Assembly (NCBI RefSeq): GCF_001552135.1
Contig: NZ_BCQP01000038.1
Location: forward strand, 62,001 to 126,000
Direction: 5' to 3'
Length of the DNA stretch: 64,000 bases
Source of the DNA: Actinomadura chibensis NBRC 106107
GTDB lineage: Bacteria; Actinomycetota; Actinomycetes; Streptosporangiales; Streptosporangiaceae
Under the pieces are notes generated by a model. That model was given only the letters and a program-made list of their open reading frames with translations, did no database searches and had not been told where the DNA came from. Made by a program: the position numbers and the translations under genes. Positions 8,145-16,461 of the stretch are shown piece by piece. Every line of letters starts with the position of its first letter. Position 1 is the stretch's first letter.

Positions 8145-9368
8145 ATGGACTTCGGTTTGAGCGAGCGGGCCCGGGACCACCTCGGCCGCCTCCAGGACTT
8201 CATGGCCTCCCACGTCTACCCCGCCGAGCCCGTCTACGCGGCGCAGCGGGCCGAGCTGCGCGCGGCGGGACGGGAGCACCACGTCCCGCGGGTCGTCGAG
8301 GACCTCAAGGTGGAGGCGCGCAAGCGGGGCCTCTGGAACCTGTTCCTTCCGGACAGCGACGACCCGGCGCACGGCCTGTCCGTCACGGACTACGCGAGCC
8401 TCGCCGAGGTCACCGGCCGGTCCGTCGAGCTGGCGCCCGAGGCCATCAACTGCGCGGCGCCCGACACCGGCAACATGGAGGTGCTGCACCTGTTCGGGAC
8501 GCCCGAGCAGAAGGAGAGGTGGCTGAGGCCGCTGCTGAACGGCGAGATCCGCAGCGCCTTCGCGATGACCGAGCCGGACGTCGCGAGCTCGGACGCGCGG
8601 AACATCGCCACCCGCATCGAGCGCGACGGCGACCACTACGTGATCAACGGCCGGAAGTGGTGGATCACCGGCACCGCCGACCCGCGCTGCCGGATCATGA
8701 TCGTGATGGGCAAGACGGACCCGGACGGGCACCCCTACCGGCAGCAGTCGATGGTGCTCGTCCCGATGGACACGCCCGGGGTGGAGATCGTCCGGCCGCT
8801 GCCCGTGTTCGGCTACCAGGACCAGCACGGCCACTGCGAGATCACGCTCACCGACGTCCGGGTCCCGGTGGAGAACCTCGTCGGCGAGGAGGGCGGCGGG
8901 TTCGCGATCGCGCAGGCCCGGCTCGGGCCCGGCCGCATCCACCACTGCATGCGCGCGATCGGCGTCGCCGAGCGGGCGCTCGAGCTGATGTGCGAGCGCG
9001 CCCTGTCGCGCGAGGCGTTCGGCGGGCCGCTCGCCAGGCAGGGCGTCGTGCAGCAGCAGATCGCCGAGGCGCGGATGGCGATCGACCAGGCCCGGCTGCT
9101 CACGCTGAAGACCGCGTGGCTGATCGACAAGCAGGGCGCGCAGGCGGCGCGGTCGGAGGTCGCGGCGATCAAGGTGATCGCGCCGCGCGTCGCGCTGGAG
9201 GTCGTCGACACCGCGATCCAGATCCACGGGGGCGCAGGCGTCAGCGACGTCACGCCGCTCGCCGCGATGTGGGCGGGCCTGCGCACGCTGCGCCTCGCGG
9301 ACGGCCCGGACGAGGTCCACGTCCGCTCCGTGGCCCGCGCCGAGCTGGCCAAGTACACGGGGAAATGA
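8145..9368 (+). CDS. Acyl-CoA dehydrogenase (ACAD10/11-like)
   Basis: FAD-dependent acyl-CoA dehydrogenase of 407 residues that would introduce a 2,3-double bond into an acyl-CoA. The N-terminal helical domain is followed by the flavin-binding region AFAMTEPDVASSDARNI and RKWWITGTADPRCRIMIVMG. The C-terminal domain ends with the family motif IQIHGGAGVSDVTPLA. The pattern RIHHCMRAIGVAERALELMCERA is typical of the ACAD10/ACAD11 branch. The ATG lies six bases after TACTCT with no Shine-Dalgarno, so it is probably leaderless. The stop overlaps the TetR start (ATGA), showing translational coupling. Confidence 0.94.
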   Translation: MDFGLSERARDHLGRLQDFMASHVYPAEPVYAAQRAELRAAGREHHVPRVVEDLKVEARKRGLWNLFLPDSDDPAHGLSVTDYASLAEVTGRSVELAPEAINCAAPDTGNMEVLHLFGTPEQKERWLRPLLNGEIRSAFAMTEPDVASSDARNIATRIERDGDHYVINGRKWWITGTADPRCRIMIVMGKTDPDGHPYRQQSMVLVPMDTPGVEIVRPLPVFGYQDQHGHCEITLTDVRVPVENLVGEEGGGFAIAQARLGPGRIHHCMRAIGVAERALELMCERALSREAFGGPLARQGVVQQQIAEARMAIDQARLLTLKTAWLIDKQGAQAARSEVAAIKVIAPRVALEVVDTAIQIHGGAGVSDVTPLAAMWAGLRTLRLADGPDEVHVRSVARAELAKYTGK

Positions 9369-10051
9369 CGGACGGCGCGGGCGGGACGGCGCCGCCCGGG
9401 ACGGCGCCGGGCGCGCGGCGGCGGATGCCGCACGCCCGGCGGCGCGAGCAGCTCCTCCGGGTGGCGCTGGAGGAGTTCGGCGCGCGCGGCTACCACCTGA
9501 CCCAGATGGAGCACGTGGCGGCCGCGGCCGAGGTGTCCAAGGCGCTGCTCTACCAGCACTTCGCCTCGAAGGAGGAGCTGTTCGCCGAGGTCACCGAGGC
9601 GATCGTCGCCGAGCTGACGCGGCGGCTGAACGCGGCGGTGCTCGCCGAGCACGGCTCCGCCGAGGGCATCCGCGCCATGATCCGGGTGCTGTTCGACTAC
9701 GCCACCGAGGAGCCCGCCGCGTGGGCCCTGCTGGTCCGGCACATCGACAAGCCCGAGGTCGGGCTGGAGCTGCGCGAACTCCGCGACCGGCTCGGCGCCG
9801 CGTTCGCCGACCTGCTGCTGCGCCGCCGCCGCGCCGACCCGAAGCTGTCGCGGGCCGCGCTGGAGGTGAACGAGGCTCGGGCGCGGCTGCTCGTCCCGCT
9901 CATGTACGGGTCGATGCTGTCGATGGTGTCGTGGTGGCTGGAGCATCCGGACACGCCGCGCGAGCGCGCCGAGCAGATGGCGGGCGAGTTCATCTGGCTC
10001 GGCCTCGACCGGCTCCGCACGGGCGAGCGGCTGCCGAAGATCAGCGGCTAG
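9365..10051 (+). CDS. TetR/AcrR-family regulator
   Basis: Regulator of 228 residues. After a disordered, Gly/Pro-rich N terminus of about 20 residues, the TetR_N helix-turn-helix reads LLRVALEEFGARGY then VAAAAEVSKALLYQHFASKEELF. The C-terminal ligand domain is not conserved with a known class. The start overlaps the stop of the acyl-CoA dehydrogenase (ATGA). The perfect palindrome at 8115-8136 in front of this operon is the obvious operator, so autoregulation with an acyl-CoA or related ligand is likely. Confidence 0.92.
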   Translation: MTDGAGGTAPPGTAPGARRRMPHARRREQLLRVALEEFGARGYHLTQMEHVAAAAEVSKALLYQHFASKEELFAEVTEAIVAELTRRLNAAVLAEHGSAEGIRAMIRVLFDYATEEPAAWALLVRHIDKPEVGLELRELRDRLGAAFADLLLRRRRADPKLSRAALEVNEARARLLVPLMYGSMLSMVSWWLEHPDTPRERAEQMAGEFIWLGLDRLRTGERLPKISG

Positions 10052-10060
10052 CCGGACCCG

Positions 10061-11089
10061 TCAGCCGAAGACGTCGTCGCGGACGAGGTCGAGAGCGGTC
10101 AGCACCGCGCCGCGGCGGATCGTGTCGCCCTCGACCGCGCTCGCCCGCACCTCGGTGGGGGCGGGCGAGACGGCGTCGAGCCGGGCGGCGACCAGCCCGG
10201 CGAGGCGGTCGCCGCCGTCGCGGCCGATGCCGCCGCCGAGGACGACGAGGCCGGGGTCCATGACGGCGACGAGCACGAACACGCTCTCGACGAGCACGTC
10301 GGCGAGCGCCTCCGGGCCGAGGTCCCGGGCGACCCCGGCCTCGACCAGGTCGCAGAAGTCCTCGCCGCCGATCTTGAGGAGGCCGACCTCGCCCGCGCCG
10401 CCGGACGCGCCGCGCCGCAGCCGCCCGTCCAGGACGATCGCCGCGCCGACGCCGTCGTCCATCCAGAGGAGCGCGAAGTCGTCGCGCCCGGCCGCCGCGC
10501 CGCCCCGGTGCTCGGCGATGGCGGCGAGGTTGACCTCGTTCTCCACGATCACCCGGGTGCCGAGCCGGTCGCGCAGCGCCGGGCCGAGGTCGGGCCGTCC
10601 GCCGGGCACGTCGCCGCCGACGGCGAGCCCGGTGCGCGGATGGATCAGCCCCGGCGTGCCGAGGACGAGCGTGTGCGGGACGCGCCCGTCCGCCGCCTCG
10701 GACACCGTGTCGGCGATGAGCGCCACGAGGTCCGGCTCCGCCGGGAGCCGCCGGGACACGGCGCCGATCTCGTTCCCGGCGATGTCGGCGACCGTCACGT
10801 GGACGGCGTCGCGGCGCAGGTTCACCCCCGCCACGTGCGCGCGGTCCGCGACCAGGCCGTACAGGCGGGCGTTCGGGCCGCGCCGGTTCGCGCCGGTCTC
10901 CCCCGCCACCTCGATCAGCCCGCTCGCGCGCAGCCGCTCGATCAGGTCGGCCACGGTCGGCCGGGACAGCCCGGTCAGGTCGCGGAGCTGCGGCGCGGTC
11001 AGCGGGCCGCGCTCCAGCAGCAGGTCGAGCGCGAGCCGGTCGTTGATCGCGCGGGCCATCGTCGGGTCGGCGGTCTTCACGGAGGCCAT
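10061..11089 (-). CDS. ROK-family transcriptional repressor
   Basis: Protein of 342 residues combining an N-terminal winged helix (LTAPQLRDLTGLSRPTVADLIERLRASGLI) with a ROK sugar-kinase-like domain. The ROK domain has GTPGLIHPRTG and the effector-side GGAGEVGLLKIGG, but lacks the usual Cys-rich zinc motif. The start is placed at ATG 11089; a longer reading to 11155 would run through the divergent promoter. It faces an MFS gene across a 64-nt gap with two CAGGAA-based inverted repeats, typical of a local repressor controlling an exporter or sugar transporter. Confidence 0.9.
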   Translation of the reverse strand: MASVKTADPTMARAINDRLALDLLLERGPLTAPQLRDLTGLSRPTVADLIERLRASGLIEVAGETGANRRGPNARLYGLVADRAHVAGVNLRRDAVHVTVADIAGNEIGAVSRRLPAEPDLVALIADTVSEAADGRVPHTLVLGTPGLIHPRTGLAVGGDVPGGRPDLGPALRDRLGTRVIVENEVNLAAIAEHRGGAAAGRDDFALLWMDDGVGAAIVLDGRLRRGASGGAGEVGLLKIGGEDFCDLVEAGVARDLGPEALADVLVESVFVLVAVMDPGLVVLGGGIGRDGGDRLAGLVAARLDAVSPAPTEVRASAVEGDTIRRGAVLTALDLVRDDVFG

Positions 11090-11094
11090 ATTAG

Positions 11095-11139
11095 TCAGGG
11101 TTCCTGCCTGATATCTCTTTTCATCAGGAAGCCTTCCTG
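11095..11139. promoter_or_regulatory. Two CAGGAA-based inverted repeats in the ROK/MFS divergent promoter
   Basis: Site A at 11125-11139 is the exact palindrome CAGGAAG-C-CTTCCTG. Site B at 11095-11111 is TCAGG-GTTCCTG-CCTGA and contains another copy of the CAGGAA half-site in reverse. Site A lies just upstream of TAGTTT (11141-11146), a -10-like box seven bases before the MFS ATG. Both are good operator candidates for the ROK repressor. Confidence 0.65.
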
Positions 11140-11153
11140 TTAGTTTCCGGGAC

Positions 11154-12398
11154 ATGCATCTCCGTCATTCCGGGGGGACGACCCCCCGGGCCCCCCGGAA
11201 AAGCCGGGAGCACCGCGCCATCGGCGTGATCTTCATCGCCCACGGAGCCGTCGCAGGGACGCTCGCCACCCGCATCCCCTGGATCCAGGACCACCTCGGC
11301 CTGTCCCCCACCGTCCTCGGCCTCGCGCTGCTGTGCCCGTCCGTCGGCGCCTTCACCGGCATGCCGACGGCGAGCCGGGTGGCGCACCGGATCGGCGAGC
11401 GGCGCGCCGTCCGGCTGCTGATCGCCGCCTGGTGCGCGATCATCGCGCTGCCCGCGCTCGCGCCCGCGCCCGGCTGGCTGTTCGCCGCGATGCTGCTCTA
11501 CGGCACCGCCGCCGGGATGAGCGACGTCGTGATGAACTCGCACGCGGTCGCGGTGGAGCGGGCGATCGGACGCCCGGTCATGTCCGGGCTGCACGGGCTG
11601 TGGTGCGTCGGCAGCCTCGCGGCGGGCGGCGTCGGGATCCTCGCCGCGCACCACGGCGTGGACGCCCGGCTGCACCTCGGGCTGGTCGCCGCCGTGCTGC
11701 TCGGCGTCGGCGTCGCGGGCGGGCGCGGGCTGCTGCCCGACCGTCCCGCCGCGGGCGCCCCCGCGCCGCGCCGGTTCGCGCTGCCGAACCGGGCCGTCCT
11801 CGCCATCGGGCTCGTCGGGTTCTGCGGGACGTTCGCCGAGGGCGCCAGCGCCGACTGGACCGCCGTCTACCTCACCGAGGTCACCGACGCGGGCCCCGGC
11901 CTCGCCGCCGCCAGCTTCACCGTCTTCATGACCTGCATGGCGGCGACGCGGCTCGCCGGGGACCGCCTGGTGCGGCGGCTCGGCGCGGCGAAGGTCGTCC
12001 GCTGCGGCGGCGGGGTCGCGGTGCTCGGCGGCGTCCTCGTCGTGGCGGCCCGCGCGCCGTGGACCGCGATCGCCGGGTTCGCGCTGATCGGCGTCGGCGT
12101 CGCGACGGTCGTCCCGCTGGTGTTCGCCGCCGCCGCCGACCGGGGCGCGACGCCCGGCGAGGGCGTGGCGGGCGTCGCGACGATCACCTACCTGTCCGGG
12201 CTGACCGCGCCCGCCGTCACCGGCTGGACCGCGGGCACCCTCTCCTACCCGGCCGCCTTCGCCATGATCACCTGCATCGTCGCGGTGATGACGGTCTCGG
12301 CGGGCGCGCTGCGCCCCCGCCCGTCCGGCGGGGCCGCCACACCGGCGACCCGGCCCGAACCGAGCGAGAGCCCGACGCTGACCGCACAGGATCGCTGA
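11154..12398 (+). CDS. MFS transporter, FucP/YbjJ-like
   Basis: Membrane transporter of 414 residues with about 12 predicted helices. The first helix region is IGVIFIAHGAVAGTLATRIPWIQDHLGLS, a pattern seen in the YbjJ/FucP-like branch of MFS. The loop 2-3 motif is degenerate (RVAHRIGERRAVR). The helix 7 region FCGTFAEGASADWTAVYL also fits this branch. The start ATG at 11154 lies seven bases after a TAGTTT box, suggesting a leaderless mRNA. Divergent from the ROK repressor, so its expression is probably induced by a sugar-like ligand. Substrate and direction of transport are unknown. Confidence 0.88.
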   Translation: MHLRHSGGTTPRAPRKSREHRAIGVIFIAHGAVAGTLATRIPWIQDHLGLSPTVLGLALLCPSVGAFTGMPTASRVAHRIGERRAVRLLIAAWCAIIALPALAPAPGWLFAAMLLYGTAAGMSDVVMNSHAVAVERAIGRPVMSGLHGLWCVGSLAAGGVGILAAHHGVDARLHLGLVAAVLLGVGVAGGRGLLPDRPAAGAPAPRRFALPNRAVLAIGLVGFCGTFAEGASADWTAVYLTEVTDAGPGLAAASFTVFMTCMAATRLAGDRLVRRLGAAKVVRCGGGVAVLGGVLVVAARAPWTAIAGFALIGVGVATVVPLVFAAAADRGATPGEGVAGVATITYLSGLTAPAVTGWTAGTLSYPAAFAMITCIVAVMTVSAGALRPRPSGGAATPATRPEPSESPTLTAQDR

Positions 12399-12404
12399 CC
12401 GGGC

Positions 12405-13658
12405 CTACCGCCCGAGGAGGTCGGCGAGGGCTTCGGCGGCGCGGTGGCAGTCGTGGAACGTGCAGTACAGCGGGACGGGCGCCAGGCGCACGATGTCGGG
12501 CTCGCGGGCGTCCACGACCACGCCGTGCGCCTCCGCGAGCCGCCGCGTCAGGCCGCCCGCGTCCGGGACCCGCAGCGAGAGCTGGGCGCCGCGCGCGGCC
12601 GGGTCGGACGGGGTGACGATCTCGGTGACGGGCGCGAGGCTGGACGCGAGGTAGCCGGTGAGGCGCTCGCTCTTGGCGCGCAGCGCGTCCATCCCGACCC
12701 GGTCGAAGATCTCCAGCGAGGCCAGCACCGGGGCGAGGGCGAGGATCGGCGGGTTGGAGAGCTGCCAGGCGTCGGCGGAGGCGGGCGGCGCGATGTCCGG
12801 GTCCATGCGGAACCGGACGGCCGGGTCCGTCCCCCACCAGCCCGAGAGCTTCGGCACGGACGCGTCCCGGACGTGCCGCTCGTGCACGAAGCATCCGGCG
12901 ACCGCGCCCGGCCCCGAGTTCAGGTACTTGTAGGTGCACCAGGCGGCGAAGTCGACGTCCCAGTCGTGCAGCCGCAGCGGGACGTTCCCCGCCGCGTGCG
13001 CGAGGTCCCAGCCGACCGCGGCACCGGCGGCGCGGCCCGCCTTGGTGATCGCCGGGATGTCCATGAGCTGTCCGGTCAGGTAGTTGACGCCGCCGAGCAG
13101 GACGAGCGCGACCGTGCCGCCCTCGCGTTCGAGGAAGGCGAGGACGTCCTCGGTGCGCAGGGCGTCCTCGCCGGGGCGGGGCCGCAGCCGGACGACCGTC
13201 CCGGCCGGGTCGAGCCCGTGGTGGACGGCCTGGCTCGCGACCGCGTACGAGTCGGACGGGAACGCCGCGTCCTCGATCACGATCCGCGTCCGCGGCCCGG
13301 CCGGGCGGTAGAAGCTCGCCATCAGCAGGTGCAGGTTCACCGTCAGCGAGTTCATCGCGACGACCTCGTGCGGCAGCGCGCCGACGAGCCGGGCGGCGGG
13401 CTCGCGGAGCAGCTCGTGGTAGGACACCCACGGGCGGCGGCCCCGCGTGTGCGCCTCGACGGCGAGGCGCGCCCAGTCGTCCAGCTCCTCGCGGAGCAGG
13501 TCCGCGGTGCGGCGCGGCTGGAGGCCGAGGGAGTTCCCGGCGAAGTACGCCGCCTCCGCGTACGGGCCGCCGGGCGCGGGCGGGACGTGGAACTCGCCGC
13601 GCAGCGTCGGCAGCGGGTCGGCGGCGTCGAGCCGCCGGGCCTCCTCTTCGGGACTCAC
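12405..13658 (-). CDS. kynU: Kynureninase
   Basis: PLP enzyme of 417 residues that cleaves kynurenine to anthranilate, or 3-hydroxykynurenine to 3-hydroxyanthranilate, plus alanine. Key features: YFAGNSLGLQPR near residue 38, the PLP-contacting Asp218 in GWDLAHAAGN, and Lys244 in CTYKYLNSGPGA, the Schiff-base lysine. SGWWGTDP also matches the family. GTG at 13658 overlaps the stop of nbaD (GTGA), so it is the last gene of the operon. Its position with 3-hydroxyanthranilate genes suggests 3-hydroxykynurenine is the main substrate; no kynurenine 3-monooxygenase is encoded in the window. Confidence 0.96.
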   Translation of the reverse strand: MSPEEEARRLDAADPLPTLRGEFHVPPAPGGPYAEAAYFAGNSLGLQPRRTADLLREELDDWARLAVEAHTRGRRPWVSYHELLREPAARLVGALPHEVVAMNSLTVNLHLLMASFYRPAGPRTRIVIEDAAFPSDSYAVASQAVHHGLDPAGTVVRLRPRPGEDALRTEDVLAFLEREGGTVALVLLGGVNYLTGQLMDIPAITKAGRAAGAAVGWDLAHAAGNVPLRLHDWDVDFAAWCTYKYLNSGPGAVAGCFVHERHVRDASVPKLSGWWGTDPAVRFRMDPDIAPPASADAWQLSNPPILALAPVLASLEIFDRVGMDALRAKSERLTGYLASSLAPVTEIVTPSDPAARGAQLSLRVPDAGGLTRRLAEAHGVVVDAREPDIVRLAPVPLYCTFHDCHRAAEALADLLGR

Positions 13659-14716
13659 TGCGCCAGTCCTTCGGTCGTCACGAGGTCTTGGGCCGGGGCG
13701 AAGAACGCCTCGGCGTTGCCGCCGAGCAGAAGGGCGCGTTCGGCGTCGTCCAGGCCGGGGCAGGCGCGGATCGCGGCGCCGGGCTCCTGCTCGCCGAGCG
13801 GGAACGGGTAGTCGGTGCCGAGCATGACGCGTTCGGGGCCCATCACGTCCACGAGCAGGCGGAGGGCGCGCGGGTCGAACACGGCGGAGTCGACGCAGAA
13901 GCGGTCCACGTACTCCGACGGGGGGCGCGGCGAGTCGGCGCGGACGAGGTCGCGCCGCCGCCAGGCGTTGTCGGCGCGTCCGAGCAGGAACGCGAAGCTG
14001 CCGCCGCCGTGGCAGAAGCACAGCCGCAGCGACCGCGGGATCCGCTCGAACGCGCCGGACAGCATCAGCCCGAGGATGCTGAGCTGCGTCTCGGCGGGCA
14101 TCCCGCACAGCCACGGCAGCATGTGCCCGCGCATCCGGGACGCGCCGAGCATGTCCCACGGGTGGGCGAGGACGGGCAGCCCGAGCCCGGCGCAGTGCGC
14201 GAGGAACGCGACGATCCCGTCGTCGTCGAGGTTGCGGTCGCCGACGTGGTTGCCGATGTGGACGCCGCGGTGCCCGTCCGCCGCCGCCCGTGTCGCGACC
14301 TCGCAGGCGAGCGCCGGGTCCTGGAGCGGGACCTGGCAGAGCGGCAGCAGCCGGTCCGGCTCGGCGGCGCAGAACGCGAGGATACGGTCGTTGACGAGGT
14401 CGCACCAGTCGGCGGCGCGGGACGGCTCCGCCGCGTACCCGAACATCAGCGGCGTGGACGACACGGCCTGCGCGTCGACGCCCGCCGCGTCCATGTCGGC
14501 GATCCGGCGCGCCGGGTCCCAGAGTGCCTCGCCGACCGGGCGGTACTCGTCGTCGCCGCTCATCATCGTCCCGGCGCCGCCGCCGTCGAGGCGCAGCCAC
14601 GGCTCGCCCGCACCCGCCAGCGTCCGGCCCTCGTCCCGGCTGATCGGCGGGAAGACGTGCGCGTGGACGTCGACGACCCACCCGCCGGTCACGCCGCCGG
14701 TCACGCCGTCAGTCAC
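13655..14716 (-). CDS. nbaD: 2-Amino-3-carboxymuconate-6-semialdehyde decarboxylase (ACMSD)
   Basis: Zinc amidohydrolase-fold decarboxylase of 353 residues that removes CO2 from the unstable ring-cleavage product of 3-hydroxyanthranilate and so diverts it away from quinolinate. The metal motif HAH is at H18/H20, with further ligands in LAHPWDM and CFCHGGG and the Asp in MLGTDYPFP. The metal and active-site pattern matches bacterial ACMSD. The start is GTG at 14716, overlapping the stop of nbaC by eight bases; its own stop overlaps kynU. Located between the dioxygenase and kynureninase genes, as expected for this pathway. Confidence 0.95.
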   Translation of the reverse strand: MTDGVTGGVTGGWVVDVHAHVFPPISRDEGRTLAGAGEPWLRLDGGGAGTMMSGDDEYRPVGEALWDPARRIADMDAAGVDAQAVSSTPLMFGYAAEPSRAADWCDLVNDRILAFCAAEPDRLLPLCQVPLQDPALACEVATRAAADGHRGVHIGNHVGDRNLDDDGIVAFLAHCAGLGLPVLAHPWDMLGASRMRGHMLPWLCGMPAETQLSILGLMLSGAFERIPRSLRLCFCHGGGSFAFLLGRADNAWRRRDLVRADSPRPPSEYVDRFCVDSAVFDPRALRLLVDVMGPERVMLGTDYPFPLGEQEPGAAIRACPGLDDAERALLLGGNAEAFFAPAQDLVTTEGLAQ

Positions 14717-15281
14717 GGGGGGCCGTCGCCGGGACCATCGCCTGCGGCCACTGCTTCCCCGGGTGGACGGCCCCGCAGTTCGGGCACTTGCGGTCGCCGT
14801 CGTAGAAGCCCTGGAACACCGGCGGCAGGTCGTCCACGATCGAGCGGACCTGGAGTTCGGCGCGGTGGACGAGGTGGTGGCACTCGGTGCAGTACCACTC
14901 GAACGCCTCGGTCGTGCCCTCCGGGCGCGGGATCTCCACGACGAGGCCGATGGAGCCGGCCTCGGGCCGCTGCGGCGAGTGCCGGACGTGCGGCGGCAGC
15001 AGGAACACGTCGCCCTCGTTGATCTGGAGGTCGACCGGCGGGCGGCCGACCTCCTCCATGACGCGGAGGACCATGTTGCCCTTGAGCTGGTAGAAGAACT
15101 CCTCTTTCGGGTCGTCGTGGAAGTCGGTCCGCTGGTTCGGGCCGCCGACCACCATGACGATCAGCCCGGCGTCCTCGAACACCTGGACGTTGCCGACCGG
15201 CGGCTTCAGCAGGTCGCGGTGCTCGTCGATCCAGGACTCGAAGTTGAACGGCCGTCCGAAGGACAGCTGCGGCAGGGTCAT
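14709..15281 (-). CDS. nbaC: 3-Hydroxyanthranilate 3,4-dioxygenase
   Basis: Cupin-fold non-haem Fe(II) extradiol dioxygenase of 190 residues that opens the ring of 3-hydroxyanthranilate. Iron ligands are visible as H55 in RTDFHDDP, E61 in KEEFFYQ and H98 in PPHVRHSP, with R51 in the substrate-binding position. The C terminus carries the second, rubredoxin-like metal site found in bacterial enzymes: C131/C134 (YCTECHH) and C166/C169 (CPNCG). Length is normal for the bacterial type. Start ATG 15281 overlaps the stop of nbaF, and the stop overlaps nbaD. Confidence 0.97.
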   Translation of the reverse strand: MTLPQLSFGRPFNFESWIDEHRDLLKPPVGNVQVFEDAGLIVMVVGGPNQRTDFHDDPKEEFFYQLKGNMVLRVMEEVGRPPVDLQINEGDVFLLPPHVRHSPQRPEAGSIGLVVEIPRPEGTTEAFEWYCTECHHLVHRAELQVRSIVDDLPPVFQGFYDGDRKCPNCGAVHPGKQWPQAMVPATAPRD

Positions 15282-15721
15282 GATCCGGCCTCCTCAGCGG
15301 GGCGGTCAGCGGGGACGTGGGCGACGCAGGCGATCTCGATCAGCAGGTGCGGGTGCGGGAGCTGGTGGACGGCGACCGTCGTGCGGGCCGGGCCCGTCTC
15401 GTCGAAGTACTCGCCGTAGACCTCGTTGTATCCCCCGAAGTCGTTCATGCTCACCAGGTAGGCCGTCACGTTGACGACGTCGGACAGCCCGCCGCCCGCC
15501 GCCTCCAGCAGGTCGCGGACGTTCTCGATGACGGCGCGGGTCTGCGCCCGGATGTCGAGGTCGGTGACGCCCATCGGGTCGGCGGACGCCCCGGCGAACG
15601 TCCCGTCCGGGCGGCGGGAACTGGTGCCGGACACGTACAGGAAGTCTCCGGCGCGCTTGACGTGCGGGAACCGCCCGCGCGGGCGGGCCTTGCCGGCGAC
15701 GAGGATCGCGTCGTCGGTCAC
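15278..15721 (-). CDS. nbaF: 2-Aminomuconate deaminase, RidA/YjgF family
   Basis: RidA-fold protein of 147 residues. The family core is clear: GDFLYVSGTSSRRPDGTFAG, then IRAQTRAVIENVRDLLEAAGG, then VVNVTAYLVSMNDF, and near the end PARTTVAVHQLPHP. In 2-nitrobenzoate and aminophenol operons this member hydrolyses 2-aminomuconate to 4-oxalocrotonate and ammonia. That role is assigned mainly from its place between the decarboxylase and dioxygenase genes. GTG at 15721 overlaps the stop of nbaG (GTGA); a longer in-frame reading upstream would overlap nbaG and is not used. Confidence 0.92.
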   Translation of the reverse strand: MTDDAILVAGKARPRGRFPHVKRAGDFLYVSGTSSRRPDGTFAGASADPMGVTDLDIRAQTRAVIENVRDLLEAAGGGLSDVVNVTAYLVSMNDFGGYNEVYGEYFDETGPARTTVAVHQLPHPHLLIEIACVAHVPADRPAEEAGS

Positions 15722-16461
15722 GTGGTCACCTCCACCGAGCCGAGCCCGGCGCCGGTGACGCGGACGTGCGCGTCCTTCGGCAGCGGGACGGCCGCCGTCG
15801 CCGCCCCCGCGAGGACGACCCATCCGGGTTCGAGCGCGATGCCCGCGCCGAGCGCGAGCCGCGCCGCGGCGCGCAGCGAGCGCGCCGGGTCCCCGAGGAT
15901 CGCCGCGGACGACCCCGCCTGCGCCACGCGCCCGTCGACCTCCAGGAGCAGCCCGACGTTGGACACGTCGCGCGGCGGGCGCCAGGCGCCGAACCCGAAC
16001 CGGGCGGCGGACGCGTTGTCGGCGATCACGTCCGGGAGCGTGAACTTGAAGTCGCTGTAGCGGGAGTCGAGCACCTCGAACCCGACCGCGACCCCGGCGA
16101 CGGCCGACTCGACCTCGGCGGGCGAGCGGACCTCGCGCCCGATCAGGTACGCGATCTCCGGCTCGACCCTCGGATGGATCAGCCGGGACACGTCCACGGA
16201 CGACTCGGCGACCATCGCGTCGGTGAGCAGACCCCAGATGACGTCGTCCACGCCCATCTGCGCCATCTTCGCGCGGCTGGTGAAGCCCATCTTGACCCCG
16301 GCGAGCCGCTCCCCCGCGCGGCGCCGCCGCTCGATCCCGGCCCGCTGCACCGCGTACGCGGTCGGGACGTCCAGCGGGGCGGTGTCGGTGAGCTTCGGGA
16401 CGGCGGCGAGGTCGCGGGCGGCCTCGTCCAGCCGGGCGGCGAGCCCTTCGACGTCCACCAT
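15718..16461 (-). CDS. nbaG: 2-Oxo-3-hexenedioate (4-oxalocrotonate) decarboxylase
   Basis: Hydratase/decarboxylase of the FAH-like superfamily, 247 residues. It would decarboxylate 2-oxo-3-hexenedioate to 2-oxopent-4-enoate with Mg2+. Visible motifs are GVKMGFTSRAKMAQMGVDD, the metal-binding RVEPEIAYLIGRE (Glu pair) and SRYSDFKFTLPDVIADNASAA split over residues around 140-160. It is paralogous to the hydratase encoded immediately upstream; in known meta-cleavage pathways the two proteins form a complex that channels the labile dienol. Its ATG overlaps the hydratase stop (TGATG), so equal expression is favoured. Confidence 0.93.
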   Translation of the reverse strand: MVDVEGLAARLDEAARDLAAVPKLTDTAPLDVPTAYAVQRAGIERRRRAGERLAGVKMGFTSRAKMAQMGVDDVIWGLLTDAMVAESSVDVSRLIHPRVEPEIAYLIGREVRSPAEVESAVAGVAVGFEVLDSRYSDFKFTLPDVIADNASAARFGFGAWRPPRDVSNVGLLLEVDGRVAQAGSSAAILGDPARSLRAAARLALGAGIALEPGWVVLAGAATAAVPLPKDAHVRVTGAGLGSVEVTT

